Source of the DNA: Capillidium heterosporum
Taxonomy: Eukaryota; Entomophthoromycota; Entomophthoromycetes; Entomophthorales; Capillidiaceae
DNA: 64,000 nucleotides
Assembly (NCBI GenBank): GCA_016630905.1
Contig: WBMQ01000001.1
Coordinates: 310,001-374,000, forward strand
Direction: 5' to 3'
The notes under the pieces: model-generated
Database searches by the model: none
What the model was told of the DNA's origin: nothing
Seen by the model: only the letters and a program-made list of their open reading frames with translations
Translations under genes and position numbers: made by a program
Shown here: positions 11,683 through 23,714 of the stretch, piece after piece
Layout of the letters: each line of letters starts with the position of its first letter
Position numbering within the stretch: the first letter of the stretch is position 1

Positions 11683-12397
11683 ATGACCTTTTCCAGCTTG
11701 AAGAAGAACTTGAAGAGCTTGGACGACCTTTCTTACCTCAAGGCGTTAAACCCCAACCTCAACCTAGATGCCTCGGACCCTTTATCCAACTTGGAATATC
11801 AATTCCACCAACTGACTACCAAGAACCGATATTTGGAACAGGAGTTGGAAGTAGTTACCCAGCAGCTCAAGAAAACCAACTTGAAGTTCGAGGCTCTACG
11901 GCAAGGCTATGATACCTTGATCGAATGTAAGCGGGAGCAGACTTTGGAAGATACTCAGCTTATTACCAAACTACAGAACCAAATCAACAGCTTCAACAAG
12001 GAAAGTACCAGCTTGAAGACGAAATGTAGTAGCTTAGAGTTGGTCAACGAAAGTTTATCCAATAGAGAACGCAACTTCATGATGAAACTGGACGACAAAG
12101 AACGAGAGTTGGCTTTCTACAAGGAAGGATACAACGATCCTTTTGATGGAGGTCGAAAATTTGAAGTTGACCAACTCTAGTCTCTACAACAAAAGTTTGG
12201 AGGTCGATGGATTGAAATCGAAAATAGACAGTCTACAGTTCTCCAGCTCCAACAGCTACGATGGCGATAGTGGTAGTGACAGGGATTATACTACCGGTAG
12301 TACTAATCTGCACAAACGTAAGAACTTCAACTATTTGCGTAAAAGTCGACCATTCCACTCCTCAAGTTTGAATACGTTGAGTGGTAGATCCAACTGA
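11683..12397 (+). CDS. Coiled-coil protein, frame offset by one base
   Basis: ATG at 11683 opens a 165-codon frame with a long coiled coil (QFHQLTTKNRYLEQELEVVTQ, KLQNQINSFNKESTSLKTKC, SLELVNESLSNRERNFMMKL). It ends in TAG at 12178-12180, but the frame one base on is open from about 12090 to 12397 and continues the coiled coil (EVENLKLTNSSLYNKSLEVDGLK), then an acidic and a basic Ser-rich tail (KRKNFNYLRKSRPFHSSSL). The two parts are evidently one protein of about 235 residues with a +1 offset between 12090 and 12180. Possibly a cytoskeletal or spindle-type scaffold; no specific family recognised. Confidence 0.55.
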
Positions 12398-12508
12398 TAC
12401 AAGATTTCTATTTATTTTAATGATGGATGATTTGGAGATTGGTGGTAGTAGTCCAATCTTTATATATATGTATAAGGAATGTAGTTCGAGTAGTTAATTT
12501 TGTAAGTC

Positions 12509-12514
12509 AATAAA
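12509..12514 (+). terminator. Poly(A) signal AATAAA
   Basis: AATAAA about 110 nt after the second coiled-coil frame ends. It supports 12397, not 12180, as the end of the gene. Confidence 0.4.
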
Positions 12515-13534
12515 CTTTTTATATTGGTATGGTAAATTTACTTTGGTTATTTAGCTTTAAATTAACCATCTTTAATCTGTAGAATAGATATTGGTAAATT
12601 GGACATCTATTTTCAAACATGTAGATCAAAGTACTTTACCAACACATACTTGGGATCGAAATTTGAAATATCCAACAGCTGAAGCTTTAATTCTATTGGC
12701 ATGACATGAAAAGTTTGGTTGGCACATATATCATAAGGTAAACTAAATGGAATCTTTAGTACAAATTCAGTCTTAAATACAGCCAATGTTTCACTCTACA
12801 TATGAATGGCAGATAGAGTAGGTTGATAAGGATATATAAGTTATTTTTTGGAATACTAAAGATGTTGATTTTCAAAAATGCTAGTCAGATGAATGCTTAT
12901 AGTCATCTATCAGCCTAAAGCTCTAAAGTTGCTTTTGCTGCTTTTCCAATTTGAGCATTTATAAAGGTTTACATTAGTGCCGTTTAGATATTTACGCTAG
13001 CTGCATTTCCTTCAAATATAGAATTTAATTCTAAATACGGACCATGTTGGATGTAAATTAGTTTTATCAAAGCTTAATAAATGTGCTATAGAAATTCTTG
13101 GTAAACTGTACAACCACTTTTATACAACAAGCTTTATACATGGAGTTCCTTTAAAGCCTAGTATATTCATTCCCATCAGCATACCATGAGTATATACTAT
13201 ATATGCTATATGCTACCACCTTTGTCCTATACAATGTCGAAACCCAAACTCCTAGTGTACGCCACAAATTAAAATTTCCGATATGTAACCTTCGAAAATA
13301 ATAAATTTGAATTGCCAACTCGTGACCATCGACCTGGATGCTTCCAATTGAGGCGTTCGCAAATTTAAAGTCGTATTGCAATCCCATTAGCCAAGTTTTA
13401 TATTTCAAAGCCAAAAATCTTGATAAGGTATACAAAAACGTCATTTGATTTTTTATCCATTCTACCCGCACCAACAAAGCTAACTTGTAGGTTCAGCCAG
13501 CTTTTCTCAGCTTTAGAATTTAACAAAGTAAAAT
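12515..13534. other. Intergenic region upstream of PCCA
   Basis: About 1 kb, AT-rich; a minus-strand frame at 13151-13477 has no recognisable features. No gene supported. Confidence 0.35.
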
Positions 13535-16055
13535 ATGTCCAAGCAGTTGCGCAACTTGACGACACTTCGAAGGCTATCCAAATCGAATGCTGTTGGTATC
13601 GCCAACCGTAGCTTCAGTTCCACCCAGTACGCCTTAGGAAACCCCGAGTATGGCAAGGTAAATTTATTTTCCAAACAAGGTATTTATAGTTGATAGACAT
13701 TCGACAAAATTTTGATCGCCAATAGAGGTGAGATCGCTTGCCGTGTTATAAAGACGGCCAAGAAGATGGGCATCAAGACCGTGGCTATCTACTCGGATGC
13801 CGATGCTACCAGCTTACATACCCAAAGTGCCGACGAAGCTTTCAACGTCGTAAGTCATCAGCTTTTCAAACTACCCTTAACTATGTTTTTACTAGGGACC
13901 TGCCCCAACCAGCGAAAGTTACTTGAAGGTGCCCAAAATTTTGGAAGCTATCAAATCTTCAGGAGCCCAAGCCGTCCATCCCGGTAACTTTACTTTTTAC
14001 AATTCATTTATGCTTACGTTTTGTACCAATAGGTTACGGCTTCTTATCGGAGAACAGCAACTTTGTCCAAGCTTTAGATGAAGCCAAGGTTGCCTTCATT
14101 GGTCCCAGTGAGAGTGCTATGGCTGCTATGGGCGACAAGATCCAGTCCAAGATTATCGCTAAGGAGTCCGGGGTAAACACCATCCCTGGTTTCAACGGTG
14201 TTGTTAGAGATGAGAACCATGCTTTGGAGATCGGTATTGAATTTGCTTGAATTTAGTTTGTTAAATTTATATATATTTCAGCTCGTGAGATTGGCTACCC
14301 CGTCATGTTGAAGGCATCGGCCGGTGGTGGTGGTAAAGGTATGCGTATTGCCTGGGACGATGCTGAGGTCGTCTCCGGGTTCAAGCTCGCCTCATCCGAA
14401 TCCATGTCCTCCTTCGGTGACAACCGACTTTTGGTCGAGAAGTTCATCGAAGACCCTCGTCACATCGAGATCCAGATTATCGGAGATAAGCATGGCAACA
14501 TCGTAAGTTTTTTGAATGTATCTGTATTTAATTATTTAGGTTTATTTGCCTGAGCGTGAGTGTTCCATTCAGAGGAGAAACCAGAAGGCACAATTAAAAG
14601 TATTTGTCATGTACTAACCAGCTTAATTTAGGTTATTGAAGAGGCACCGAGTCCATTCATCGACCCCGAAACCCGTAAAGCTATGGGTGAGCAGGCTATA
14701 GCCCTCGCCAAGCACGTCAACTACTACTCAGCTGGTAACTATCTTGTTTCTGCAAAAACTAATAAACCTAGGTACCGTCGAGTTCTTGGTTGACAAACAT
14801 CGCAACTTCTACTTCTTGGAGATGAACACCCGACTTCAAGTCGAGCACCCCATCACCGAATATATCACCGGTATCGATTTAGTCGAACAGATGATCCGCG
14901 CCGCCGCCGGCCAGGAACTCTCCATTAAGCAATCAGATGTCCAGCTCAAAGGCTGGGCCATCGAATCTAGAGTCTACGCTGAAGATCCCGAAAAGTACTT
15001 GCCTTCGATCGGTAGACTCTCTCGCTACATTGAACCCAAGTCTAAGGAAGGTGGTAACGAAGTCCGTTGCGATTCCGGTATCGTTGAAGGTTCTGAGATC
15101 TCCATCTACTACGATCCCATGATCTGTAAATTGTGTACCTATGGTGCTACACGTGATGAAGCCATTGCCAACATGAACAAAGCTTTGGACTCCTACGTCA
15201 TCAAGGGTGTCACCCACAACATCCCTCTATTGAGAGAAGTTGTCAACCACCCTCGATTCGTCAAGGGTGCTATTACCACCAAGTTCTTGGCTGAGGAGTA
15301 CCCCACCGGGTTCAAAGGTCACCAGCTCAACACCCAGTCTTTGAACGAGTTGGCTGGTGTCGCTGCCACTATCTACGCCAAGCGCGACTTACGTAACCGT
15401 GATTGGACCAATAGCCAAAGCTTGGTTCAATCCCCTACCAAGTGGAACCTCAAGATCAAAGTCGACAACAACAACGAGGATAAGTTCTTGGACGTTGCTG
15501 TTGCTTTACGTTCTGACAAGCAGTTCGAGGTAATGTTTGTGTAATGTTTCAAAATACTAAATTTCGAAATTTAGGTTGTCATTGACGGTCAAACCTACCC
15601 CGTCGAACTCAAATGGCCCTTGGAGTACGTTTTGATCGATGCTCAATTCGACAACAAACCAGTTACCCTACAGTACTTGGATGTCAAGCCACTTGGCTTC
15701 ACTCTCCAGCACTATGGTACTAAGGTAAAATTTTTCACTTCAAAAATCAATCATCTAATGTAACCAGTTCAATGTTACCGTCATCACCGAGACCCAACAG
15801 CAACTCAGTCAGCACATGAAAGAGAAACCTAAGCTCGACCTCAACAAATTCCTGATCTCACCCATGCCGGGGTCCATAGTCTCGGTTGCCGTTAAAGAGG
15901 GTGATGAAGTTGCTGAAGGTGCCGAGTTGGCCGTCGTCGAAGCTATGAAGATGCAGAACGTACTTAGGGCAGCCAAGGTCGGTAAGGTCAAGAAAGTCCA
16001 CGTCAAGGCCGGTGATTCGGTGGCTGGAGAGGAGATTTTGGTTGAGTTCGAGTAG
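13535..16055 (+). CDS. PCCA: Propionyl-CoA carboxylase alpha subunit, mitochondrial
   Basis: Biotin-dependent carboxylation of propionyl-CoA to methylmalonyl-CoA in mitochondria, with a separate beta subunit. The first exon is a mitochondrial targeting sequence ([17 protein letters not shown]...RSFSSTQYA). Then come the biotin carboxylase N-domain ([15 protein letters not shown]), the ATP-grasp glycine loop ([15 protein letters not shown]), catalytic regions ([30 protein letters not shown]), the PCCA-type middle ([33 protein letters not shown]) and a C-terminal biotinyl domain with the carrier lysine in VEAMKMQN. About 725 residues, eight short introns. The intron after NQK (about 14590-14633) starts with GC, not GT; splicing there gives the conserved [11 protein letters not shown] join. 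PCC is absent from most Dikarya, which use the methylcitrate cycle, so this gene points to an early-diverging fungus. Confidence 0.93.
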
Positions 16056-17011
16056 ACTATTCCCTTCAACTAAGGGTATTTAGTTGGGATAGTGTTTGGT
16101 AGTCGTTATAAATGAGTTTATACATTTTTAATTTTAAGTTTGGCTTTATATAATGCTTTAACTATATACCAAAGTTGCTATATAGTATTTTGTCAACCAT
16201 AGCTTGTCAGCAATTAATTTTTGCAACGGAAAGCGTAACAATATCTTGTTTGATATGGGCTTTGAAAATCTAAAACCTGACTTTAAAAACTGATAGATAA
16301 GATACCACCCATGTAAGAGAATACTTATTTTACCAGGAAAGGCACCTTTTCAATCTACAAGGAAGTTTATATTATATATGGTAGGTGTACTTTTGAAACT
16401 GCCTTTAGCACTTCTATTGGAAAAGAGAACGAGACTTTATGTCATGAAGTTTGATTTATACATTGAAATCAAAGTATTGGAACCGAACTAAAGACCTTCC
16501 AACTCAAGATCCAAGCTAACTAGAAGCTTAATTGCACAATGCGCCCATCTAAAAAGCTTAGAGTGGGTAAGCATCATTAAACCAAACATCCTATCGAGGC
16601 TTTTCAGCTATAATGTTGTAATCACAAAAGGTATTCAAAAGTACTTGTCGAAGCTTATTGGGGTGTAATTAAACAGTATATACAAAAGGCTACCCTGTAA
16701 CTTAAGGTTTGCTGGATATCAATGATAACCAATTTAGACCTCAACAGGAAAAGTTTGTGGCAGTGAATTAGTGAAATTACCTTTTCAAAAATGAAAGTAC
16801 AGGTACACCAAATGTATTTTTTAAACACAATATCACTTCCAGCAACAAAGTAGGCTGTAACTGTACATTTTAAACAACGAAACCAAAAAGTGCAGCATCC
16901 AATAAATTCATTGTAGGGCTATTGACAAGTTGAAGGTCAATGCCAGAATCACTCGGTAGATGTAAAGATGTTATCTAAAGAGAGTATAAGCATATAAAAA
17001 TAAAGGAAACC
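16056..17011. other. Intergenic region after PCCA
   Basis: About 950 bp with no supported coding sequence. Confidence 0.35.
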
Positions 17012-17600
17012 TACAGTTCTTGGGCATTTCCTCGATTTATGAGCCGTAGTAGTTGACGAATTCTCTCAGATCACTTAGCTCTTAGAAAGCAATCAAATTG
17101 ATGGCGATTTGCTCCCTATCAAACTAGCTTGAACAACAAACCCTAAAGTAACAGTTAGATACTATGGTATAGTGCTAAATCGCCAACAAAAGTAATCCTT
17201 GGTGCTATTCGATATATCAAAGTTAACAATAGGCAGAGGTTGCTGCAGGTAAAAACCCCAATCAACTGATTGATTGTCACAACCACTTTCAACTCCTTAT
17301 AGCGAACTGCTTGAGTACCAAATCCTGTTCATCTCGAGGTGAATTTACGTGCACAAAGTTGTAAGAGTAGTCGATCGACTTCATATCCTTGCATATTTTT
17401 CTGGATTGGATCCTATTTTTGCAGAAAATTAGGGTCTGAGGATGAATAAGCAAGGCAAATAGGTCTTTGATCCTTTACTGCTTTTCGTTGTTATACTCAA
17501 AAGAAATATAGTACTGCTTGACGTCATCTAAGGACTACTCATCATCTCCTACAAAGGTTTGAGTTGATACGGGCATGGATGCGTTTGGTGTAATGAAAAA
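17012..17600 (-). pseudogene. Decayed eIF4A-type DEAD-box helicase fragment
   Basis: Minus-strand translation near 17280-17530 gives LDDVKQYYISFEYNNEK(stop)RIKDLFALL and TLIFCKNRIQSRKICKDM, which follows the start of helicase domain 2 of eIF4A proteins ([21 protein letters not shown]...[13 protein letters not shown] in the intact copy 2 kb away). Near 17012-17080 it reads LREFVNYYGS(stop)IEEMPKN, matching the C-terminus [18 protein letters not shown]. Stop codons interrupt both parts and the central motifs (ARGxD, HRxGRxGR) are not readable. It is a heavily decayed duplicate of an eIF4A-family gene, on the same strand as the intact eIF4A3. The N-terminal half was not found. Confidence 0.65.
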
Positions 17601-18602
17601 TCAAGTTGAAATTGCCATGCGATTCCATTTTATAGGAGAGCTAAGAGTAATAAAGCGATAGTAACATAGCTATATTTGAGTACTGATACCATCTAACGAT
17701 AGAAACCCATTAAGCTATTTTGATTGAGTTTTGATTTTATCCTTTCGTGACGAGCCCCATGCCTAGCTTGTCATTTGCCATGCATTTAACACTCACTGAA
17801 ATAACCTATATTTCGATATAATTGGTCTATAGCTATTGGGGATATAGTTTAATACTTCCCTTTTAAGGATAATATTGCAAATTTGCTATTGGTGCTTATT
17901 GGCAAAAGTACTACTTGTGAGCACTCTTATGAAAAGATTTTCTTTTCACATAGGATACTTTATTTGCTTCATCCTTGATATACGAACCAGATACATATGG
18001 GATATAAACTTAACAAACACTTGTTAAATACCAACTGTGACGAAACTTCAGAAGGCTTCTCCAGAGAATCAACTTGACAATTTTCCTAACTGGTCGAACT
18101 CTGGCCCTAAAACCTTTTTCAACCCAACAATAAAGTTTCAGCTGTATAAGAATCAGCTCTAGAAAGGTAGATTCTTAGCACAAATGTAGAGCCTTCAAAC
18201 TGAACCAGCTTATCGATCCCCATAGTGGATATTGATTGTTTTGTGAGTTGCGACGCTTCACGAATGTATTATCCTGACATGCCTTCAAGGTATGCTAAAC
18301 AAAAACTGCCTTCTTAATAATATATTCGTTATCAATATCTACATCCCTCCATATATCTCTATCCCCTGCTCTATATAAACCTCCCTGACTTGTGCAACGT
18401 CCAGATAAGTGATTATTTCGCAATAAATATTTCGATTCCCCTTTGTGTTATAATTACCACACACCTTCCAGCACCTTTTAATACCGTCTCTGAACATTAA
18501 ATTAGAATCAAAGAATTGGTATCAAACCAGAATCGCTCAGAATTTGAATTGGAACCGATTAGATTAAATTAAGAATTGTTTGAACCTTGAACTCCGATTT
18601 CG
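17601..18602. other. Intergenic region with a promoter for the small ORF
   Basis: No gene supported. TATATAAA at 18372-18379, 224 bp before the ATG at 18603, followed by a pyrimidine-rich stretch, is a plausible promoter plus 5' leader. Confidence 0.4.
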
Positions 18603-18818
18603 ATGGACATTACCGCACTCCTTGATTTCGCTATGACTGTAGCCTCTTTTGTCTTCATGAATCACCTCTGGGTCCAAATTGCCACCAAAGTATCGGTTGT
18701 CAAAATGATGGTTTTGAGCTTTAGTTTTATAGGTGTGACCACCACTATGTTAGCTTATCTCAAGCCTAGCCCAGAATCCCTCTGGAGACTTCCTTACAAA
18801 CACGTAGATCATATTTAG
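18603..18818 (+). CDS. Small 71-residue membrane protein
   Basis: ATG-started 71-codon frame without introns. It has two hydrophobic stretches, ITALLDFAMTVASFVFMNHL at the N-terminus and VVKMMVLSFSFIGVTTTMLAYL in the middle, separated by a short WVQIATKVS linker, then a polar tail. It could be a small mitochondrial or ER membrane subunit, but no family was recognised. A TATA box upstream and an AATAAA-containing AT-rich flank downstream (about 18868) support a real transcript. It is too short for composition to be decisive. Confidence 0.45.
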   Translation: MDITALLDFAMTVASFVFMNHLWVQIATKVSVVKMMVLSFSFIGVTTTMLAYLKPSPESLWRLPYKHVDHI

Positions 18819-19116
18819 AATAGTGTATATGTAACATTGCATTGATATAGTCTTGCTTCTAACACATAAATAAATCTTATAAAGGTAGTGCAGATTTTTA
18901 TTAACGGCTTCCATAAAGTCAAATATAAGGAAAAAGCTAATGTCAAATACCAAATTTTATTGTTGAAAGTATAAATAAAATGCATATATTATCAACTCTA
19001 TTATATTATGGAAAGGATATATATTTTCAACAACTCAAACTTAAAAGATCGTGTTCCAGGAAAACTTACTAAGAGCTATAGAGTAAAAAAACTTTTACAC
19101 CGGTTAATCGATACAT

Positions 19117-20439
19117 TTACTGGATTTCATTCACTAAAAACAATAATTAGTACAAGTGCAACCAAAAGTCAATTTACAGTTCATAGGCATCTCATCAATT
19201 TGCGTACCATAGTACTGCTCGATGTCTCGCAGCGTCTTAATGTCTTCAGTTCGGACAAAGTTGATGGCAACACCCTTTCTACCGAATCTACCGGAACGAC
19301 CAATACTAAAAGTACAAAGTTAACATCAAGGATTAGTTAAATAGGTTACCGATGGATGTAATTTTCACGGTTGAGGGGTAGATCGTAGTTGATAACCAAG
19401 GAAACCTGCTGTACGTCAATACCTCGAGCCCACACGTCCGTAGTGATGAGGACTCTGGATTTACCGAGGCGGAACTGCGACATGACAAAGTCGCGTTCCT
19501 TCTGGGGCATGGCACCGTGCATGGAAGCTACCGTAAAGTTAGCTTCCGTCATCTTCTCACTCAGCCAGTCGACCTTGGCTTTAGTGTTGCAGAAGATGAC
19601 AGCTTGAGTTATAGTCAAGGTGTCATAAAGATCGGTTAACGTGTCGAACTTCCACTCTTCTTTTTCGACACCGATAAAGAACTGCTTGATACCTTCCAAA
19701 GTAAGTTCATCACGCTTAACCAGGATACGGATGGGGTCGGTCATGAACTTGTTGGTCATACTCAATACGTCGTGAGGCAAAGTGGCGGAAAGGACGACGA
19801 TTTGGGTTGATGGGGGTAGATACCTGTACACGTCGTAGATCTGGTCCTTGAAACCTTTGTCCAGGAGCTCGTCGGCTTCGTCCAAAACCAACATCTTGAT
19901 GTTCTTGGTGCGTAGGCACTTGCGCTTTATCATGTCGTAGACCCTGCCTGGCGTACCACTTACTACGTGTTGACCGTATTCCAACTTGCGGATATCTTCG
20001 CCTATTGAGGTGCCTCCAATACAGGCATGGCACTGGATGTTCATATAATCACCTAGAGCTAGCACAACCGACTGGATCTGTACCGCCAACTCTCGAGTAG
20101 GACTTAGAACTAAGGCCTGGGTATCTCTCAATGTGGTGTCGATACGCTGTAAAATAGAAATAGAGAAGGTAGCCGTCTTACCGGTACCAGATTGAGCCTG
20201 AGCTATCACATCACGTCCCTTCAGCACTGGGGCAATGGCTCTCTGTTGGATAGCCGATGGCTTTTCAAAGTCTAGTAAAGAACACATTAAGATAAAGATG
20301 GAAAAATTAACTTACTGTAAGCATAGACTCCACGTAAAAGGTCCTCCTTCAAACCTAAATCTTCGAAAGTTGCAGCTACCTTCACTTCCTCACTAGTTTC
20401 GAATAGTAATTTCTCATCTCTGCTGTGGTCGAATGACAT
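19117..20439 (-). CDS. EIF4A3: DEAD-box RNA helicase eIF4A-III (exon junction complex core / FAL1)
   Basis: RNA-dependent ATPase of the exon junction complex, also needed for 40S rRNA processing in yeast (Fal1). About 397 residues in four exons. N-terminal FETSEEV and Q-motif region (FEKPSAIQQ), Walker [56 protein letters not shown] and C-terminal DEMPMN are all intact. FETSEEV and [14 protein letters not shown]...EEWKFDTL distinguish eIF4A3 from translation initiation eIF4A. The last tiny exon replaces the usual VADLI tail by NLNEIQ; splicing of GTAAAT...TTTTAG there is inferred. An EJC helicase fits an intron-dense genome. Confidence 0.92.
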
Positions 20440-21452
20440 TGTAAATTTTCTGTTCACGTCTTGTTGGTTGAGTTGAAACTTGGTTCACAATTTTTTAAGG
20501 CTTAGATTTCAGCTAAGACAAACTCGACCATATTTTGATTGGCTAGAAGCTGCTATTCTCAAATACTCCACTTACCATCCCACTATAATAATTACAAAAG
20601 CGAACTTAAACTTGAAGCTTCAATTTAAACTTCCTATTCATAAACCAGGAACATAGAGCTATATAATTTAAAAGGCTTGATTTAAATACACATGGCTGCT
20701 ACCACAACGTTATAGATAGCATATGTTTTAAACTTATAAGCGTATGGTTTCAAATCTGTACTCAGCTTTATTCGAAGTTTGATTCCAATAGATGGTATAT
20801 AACTAGCTTTAAACTCCTAAGCTTCAATATGTATATACCCATGCCTCTATTAAACTTTGCAGAGTTTAAATTTTAGCTACCAAATACCAATTGACATACT
20901 GTAAAGATATATTTTCAAAGGTATAACGATAATACACTATAATCCTTTACTATACTATCAAAGCTGTGTAAAGTATTCGAAAACTACTATTAGGCATCCT
21001 ATGGTACATTTTGTTTTAAACCAGTTGATATACACGCAGCTTGGAGAAACAAATGAATAGTTTTTAGGATAAGCCAACATACATTAATATGCTGAGCTAG
21101 CTCTAACTTGATGTGCAAAAATGAAATTCAAAGTTGGATTGTATTAGCAAGGACTGTACACTGTACTCTAGCAACGATTCATATCGAATGACAACATACA
21201 TACTTTTACGTGAAAAAGATTCAAACTTTGAAGATAGGATATAGCTCGAAGTATACAGCTATACATAAATAAAGACATATGATTAAATACCATTTTACAC
21301 TATCCAAATCAACTAGAGTGCAAATCCAATATCATCAAATACATATATAGTAAACTATATATAAAGCTTTCCTTTAAGTATAAACACTCTACAGAATCAC
21401 AATATATAATTGCAGGACAAGGGTAATCTTTAAAAAATAGCTAAACTTAAAT
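20440..21452. other. Intergenic region
   Basis: About 1 kb, very AT-rich. The first ~100 bp is the eIF4A3 5' flank; otherwise nothing recognised. Confidence 0.35.
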
Positions 21453-22153
21453 TTAATTACCAGCAGTAGCAATAGGGGCAGCTTGACCGTTGATGTAGGA
21501 CAGGTAGGTGTTCCAAAAGATACCAATGAAACTGGCAAAGGGGAGACGATAAAACAATGGGACGTAACAGAAGTTTACAAATTGCACTATAGGCCACAGC
21601 TTCCAGTTGGCTAACATAGCTTGAACGTACGTCTACAAATAGGTCAATACCTTGAACAAAAATAAAAAGTTACCTCATCCAACTTTGTTTGGATCTGCTG
21701 CCAACCGCCACCTTCCAACACGGTCATACACACGAAGAAGCAGCCTATACCGATAGGAGCGAATATCAGTTGGTCGCACAGCACCCGCTTGAGTACTGGT
21801 TTGAATACCGAGTTGAACTGGCTAGGTTTGCCAGTAGATTTGCCTTTAACCTCATCCTTATTTGTCATAGGTAACCCATCAGAAGTTTGGGTCTGCATAG
21901 GTATTTTTCTATCTAGTAACGAGTACCACTTGAAACATATGGGTGCAAAGGCACCTTGGTACATAACGAACCGAACAAATCTGTAAGGATCAAATGTTGC
22001 GTCCGAGCTGTAGACAAAGTTGGAGTCGAAGTTAGTTACCGTTTGAGCAAATAGGTCGGCAATAGCTGCCAACCCACAGTTGGTTATAGTCAAGGTTATT
22101 ACTGGATGCCGTTTGGAAAAAATAGAGAATTTGTTGTAAAATCTATGGGCCAT
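21453..22153 (-). CDS. Mpv17/PMP22 (Sym1) family inner-membrane protein
   Basis: Two-exon gene for about 220 residues. Starts MAHRFYNKFSIFSKRHPVITL with the family hallmark of a short amphipathic start and TxxxxxxxGDL-like segment (NCGLAAIADLFAQ), then YRFVRFVMYQGAFAPICFKWYSLLD, a polar 30-residue insert (about residues 85-115), DQLIFAPIGIGCFFV and the C-terminal exon YVQAMLANWKLWPIVQFVNFCYVPLFYRLPFASFIGIFWNTYLS. The W..WP..Q..NF..VP...R motif is diagnostic. Members are small channels of the mitochondrial or peroxisomal membrane. The Lys/Ser-rich insert is longer than usual. Confidence 0.88.
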
Positions 22154-23090
22154 CTTCAAAGTATCTTGGTTTGCTAAGTTGAGAGAGGTTTGTTATCTTT
22201 TGGATGGTTTTGAAAAGAATGTGATGTCAGTTTCGCGATTCTAATGCAGAGAAATTACAAGCTCGAATATAATTTGGTTCGAAATATTTATGTTGGTTTG
22301 CAAGCTTCTATAAGTTTAATATGTAAAAGCTCGACATTTAATCTCTATTAATGTTGAACAAAATAGTACCCTGAAATCTACATTGATGTAACTGGACTGC
22401 CTTCAAAGATCAAATCAGGTCGCTTCAACAAAGTCACTAACCAACTTAGCGTCAATAACCCTAAAAGATGCAAACAGCCACTCTAATGTAAGTCTGCATC
22501 AATTTGGAATTCTTTTTATAGCATTTCTTTAAACCTAGAGATATCCAATCTATTCAATTTGCCATCCATTTTTCAAAGTCCTTATAAAAGGTTGATATCC
22601 TTACAGGACGTTACACTTGGAAAGTTCAAAATTACAATGTTAGTCTCTATATACAGTATCAGAAGATACGATGCTAGCTTGCTCAAATGCCATGAGTTGG
22701 AGCTTGGGAAATCTCTATCTACTCTATATAAACCTAATAGTGTATTTCTTAGTATAACATCGCTTTACTTTATTGAAATCATTAGATCAATAATATATAG
22801 GACATAACAATATTATCTGCTTAAAGAAAAATATCTATAAAAGTTAAAACTATACTTAGTTTGGACTTTGTTTCATCTTTTGTAAATATTGTGTATTCTT
22901 ATATAAGCTTATATAACCTTTTCCACTTCAAAAACTTCACTAATCCAAATACTCATAATACTAGCAACTCTAATAACATTAGAATAGTAATAAACAGGCA
23001 ATTATAATGAAAAATATTTCAAGCATACAACTTTACTTTCCAATAGTACAATTATAAAAGATAAAAAGTTGTTCTCCTAAAACATACCTA
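22154..23090. other. Intergenic region
   Basis: About 940 bp between two minus-strand genes. A plus-strand frame at 22559-22807 has no start context or recognisable sequence. No gene supported. Confidence 0.35.
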
Positions 23091-23714
23091 CTAGTGACGG
23101 CTGGAACGCGTTCTACGACCTGGGCCTGAAGTTATGATGTTGCTGGTATCGAGCTCAGCAATCTCATCTTCGATATCCATCTCCGACTCTGAACCCGATA
23201 GATCTTCGTCACTGTCAGCAGCCCTTTTAGCCTTTTTCTTCAACTTGGGCTTCTTAACTTTTGGTGACTTTCGTTTGGGGAGTTCTTCATCAAATGAGAG
23301 ATTTTCGGACCCGCTTTCTTCGTCACTTCTAACGTCCTCGTCGTCATCGCTATTGACTATGAAGCCATCATCTTCATAGCTATCTAGTCGACTAGTTCGT
23401 CTAGGGGGTGAATCTTCAGTTCGAAGCTTCTTGTAGATTTTGTTCTTACTGGCTTTGGGTTTACTTGCTATAGATGGGTAGGATAAACATTAAAAACAAA
23501 TTCATGAATAAAAGTAAAACTTACAAGTTGGCTTGACGTTCTTCCTAATTATAACACTTTCGGAAGAGATGGTGGTAGTTGACTTTGGTTTCACAGGTTC
23601 TGAACTTTTAGTTGGCTTTTTGATCTTTGGTTTCCCTTTGTTGGACTCCTCCTTTGCATCATTCTCCTCCCTCTTCTTTTGCGCCAAAGCCTTCAACTTT
23701 GCTAGTTTGTCCAT
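23091..23714 (-). CDS. Highly charged nuclear-type protein with a DGFIV acidic motif
   Basis: Two exons, about 188 residues. N-terminus MDKLAKLKALAQKKREE is a Lys/Glu-rich helix, followed by a Lys/Pro-rich segment, then DSYEDDGFIVNSDDDEDV, an alternating basic (KRKSPKVKKPKLKKKAKR) and acidic Ser-rich (DSDEDLSGSESEMDIEDE) region, ending in GRRTRSSRH. The intron (about 23466-23523) has GTAAGT and TATAG ends. The acidic FIV motif between basic blocks resembles SPT2-type histone-binding proteins, but the resemblance is short and composition-driven. I would call it a chromatin- or nucleolus-type protein of unknown function. Confidence 0.55.

Noticed and set aside
18603-18818. Assigning the 71-residue protein to a named mitochondrial subunit
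   Set aside because: Two hydrophobic stretches alone do not support a family name.
19008-19607. Plus-strand frames overlapping the eIF4A3 3' exons
   Set aside because: They are antisense to conserved helicase codons and an intron.
22559-22807. Plus-strand 82-codon frame
   Set aside because: No recognisable domain, splice partners or start context; AT-rich chance frame.
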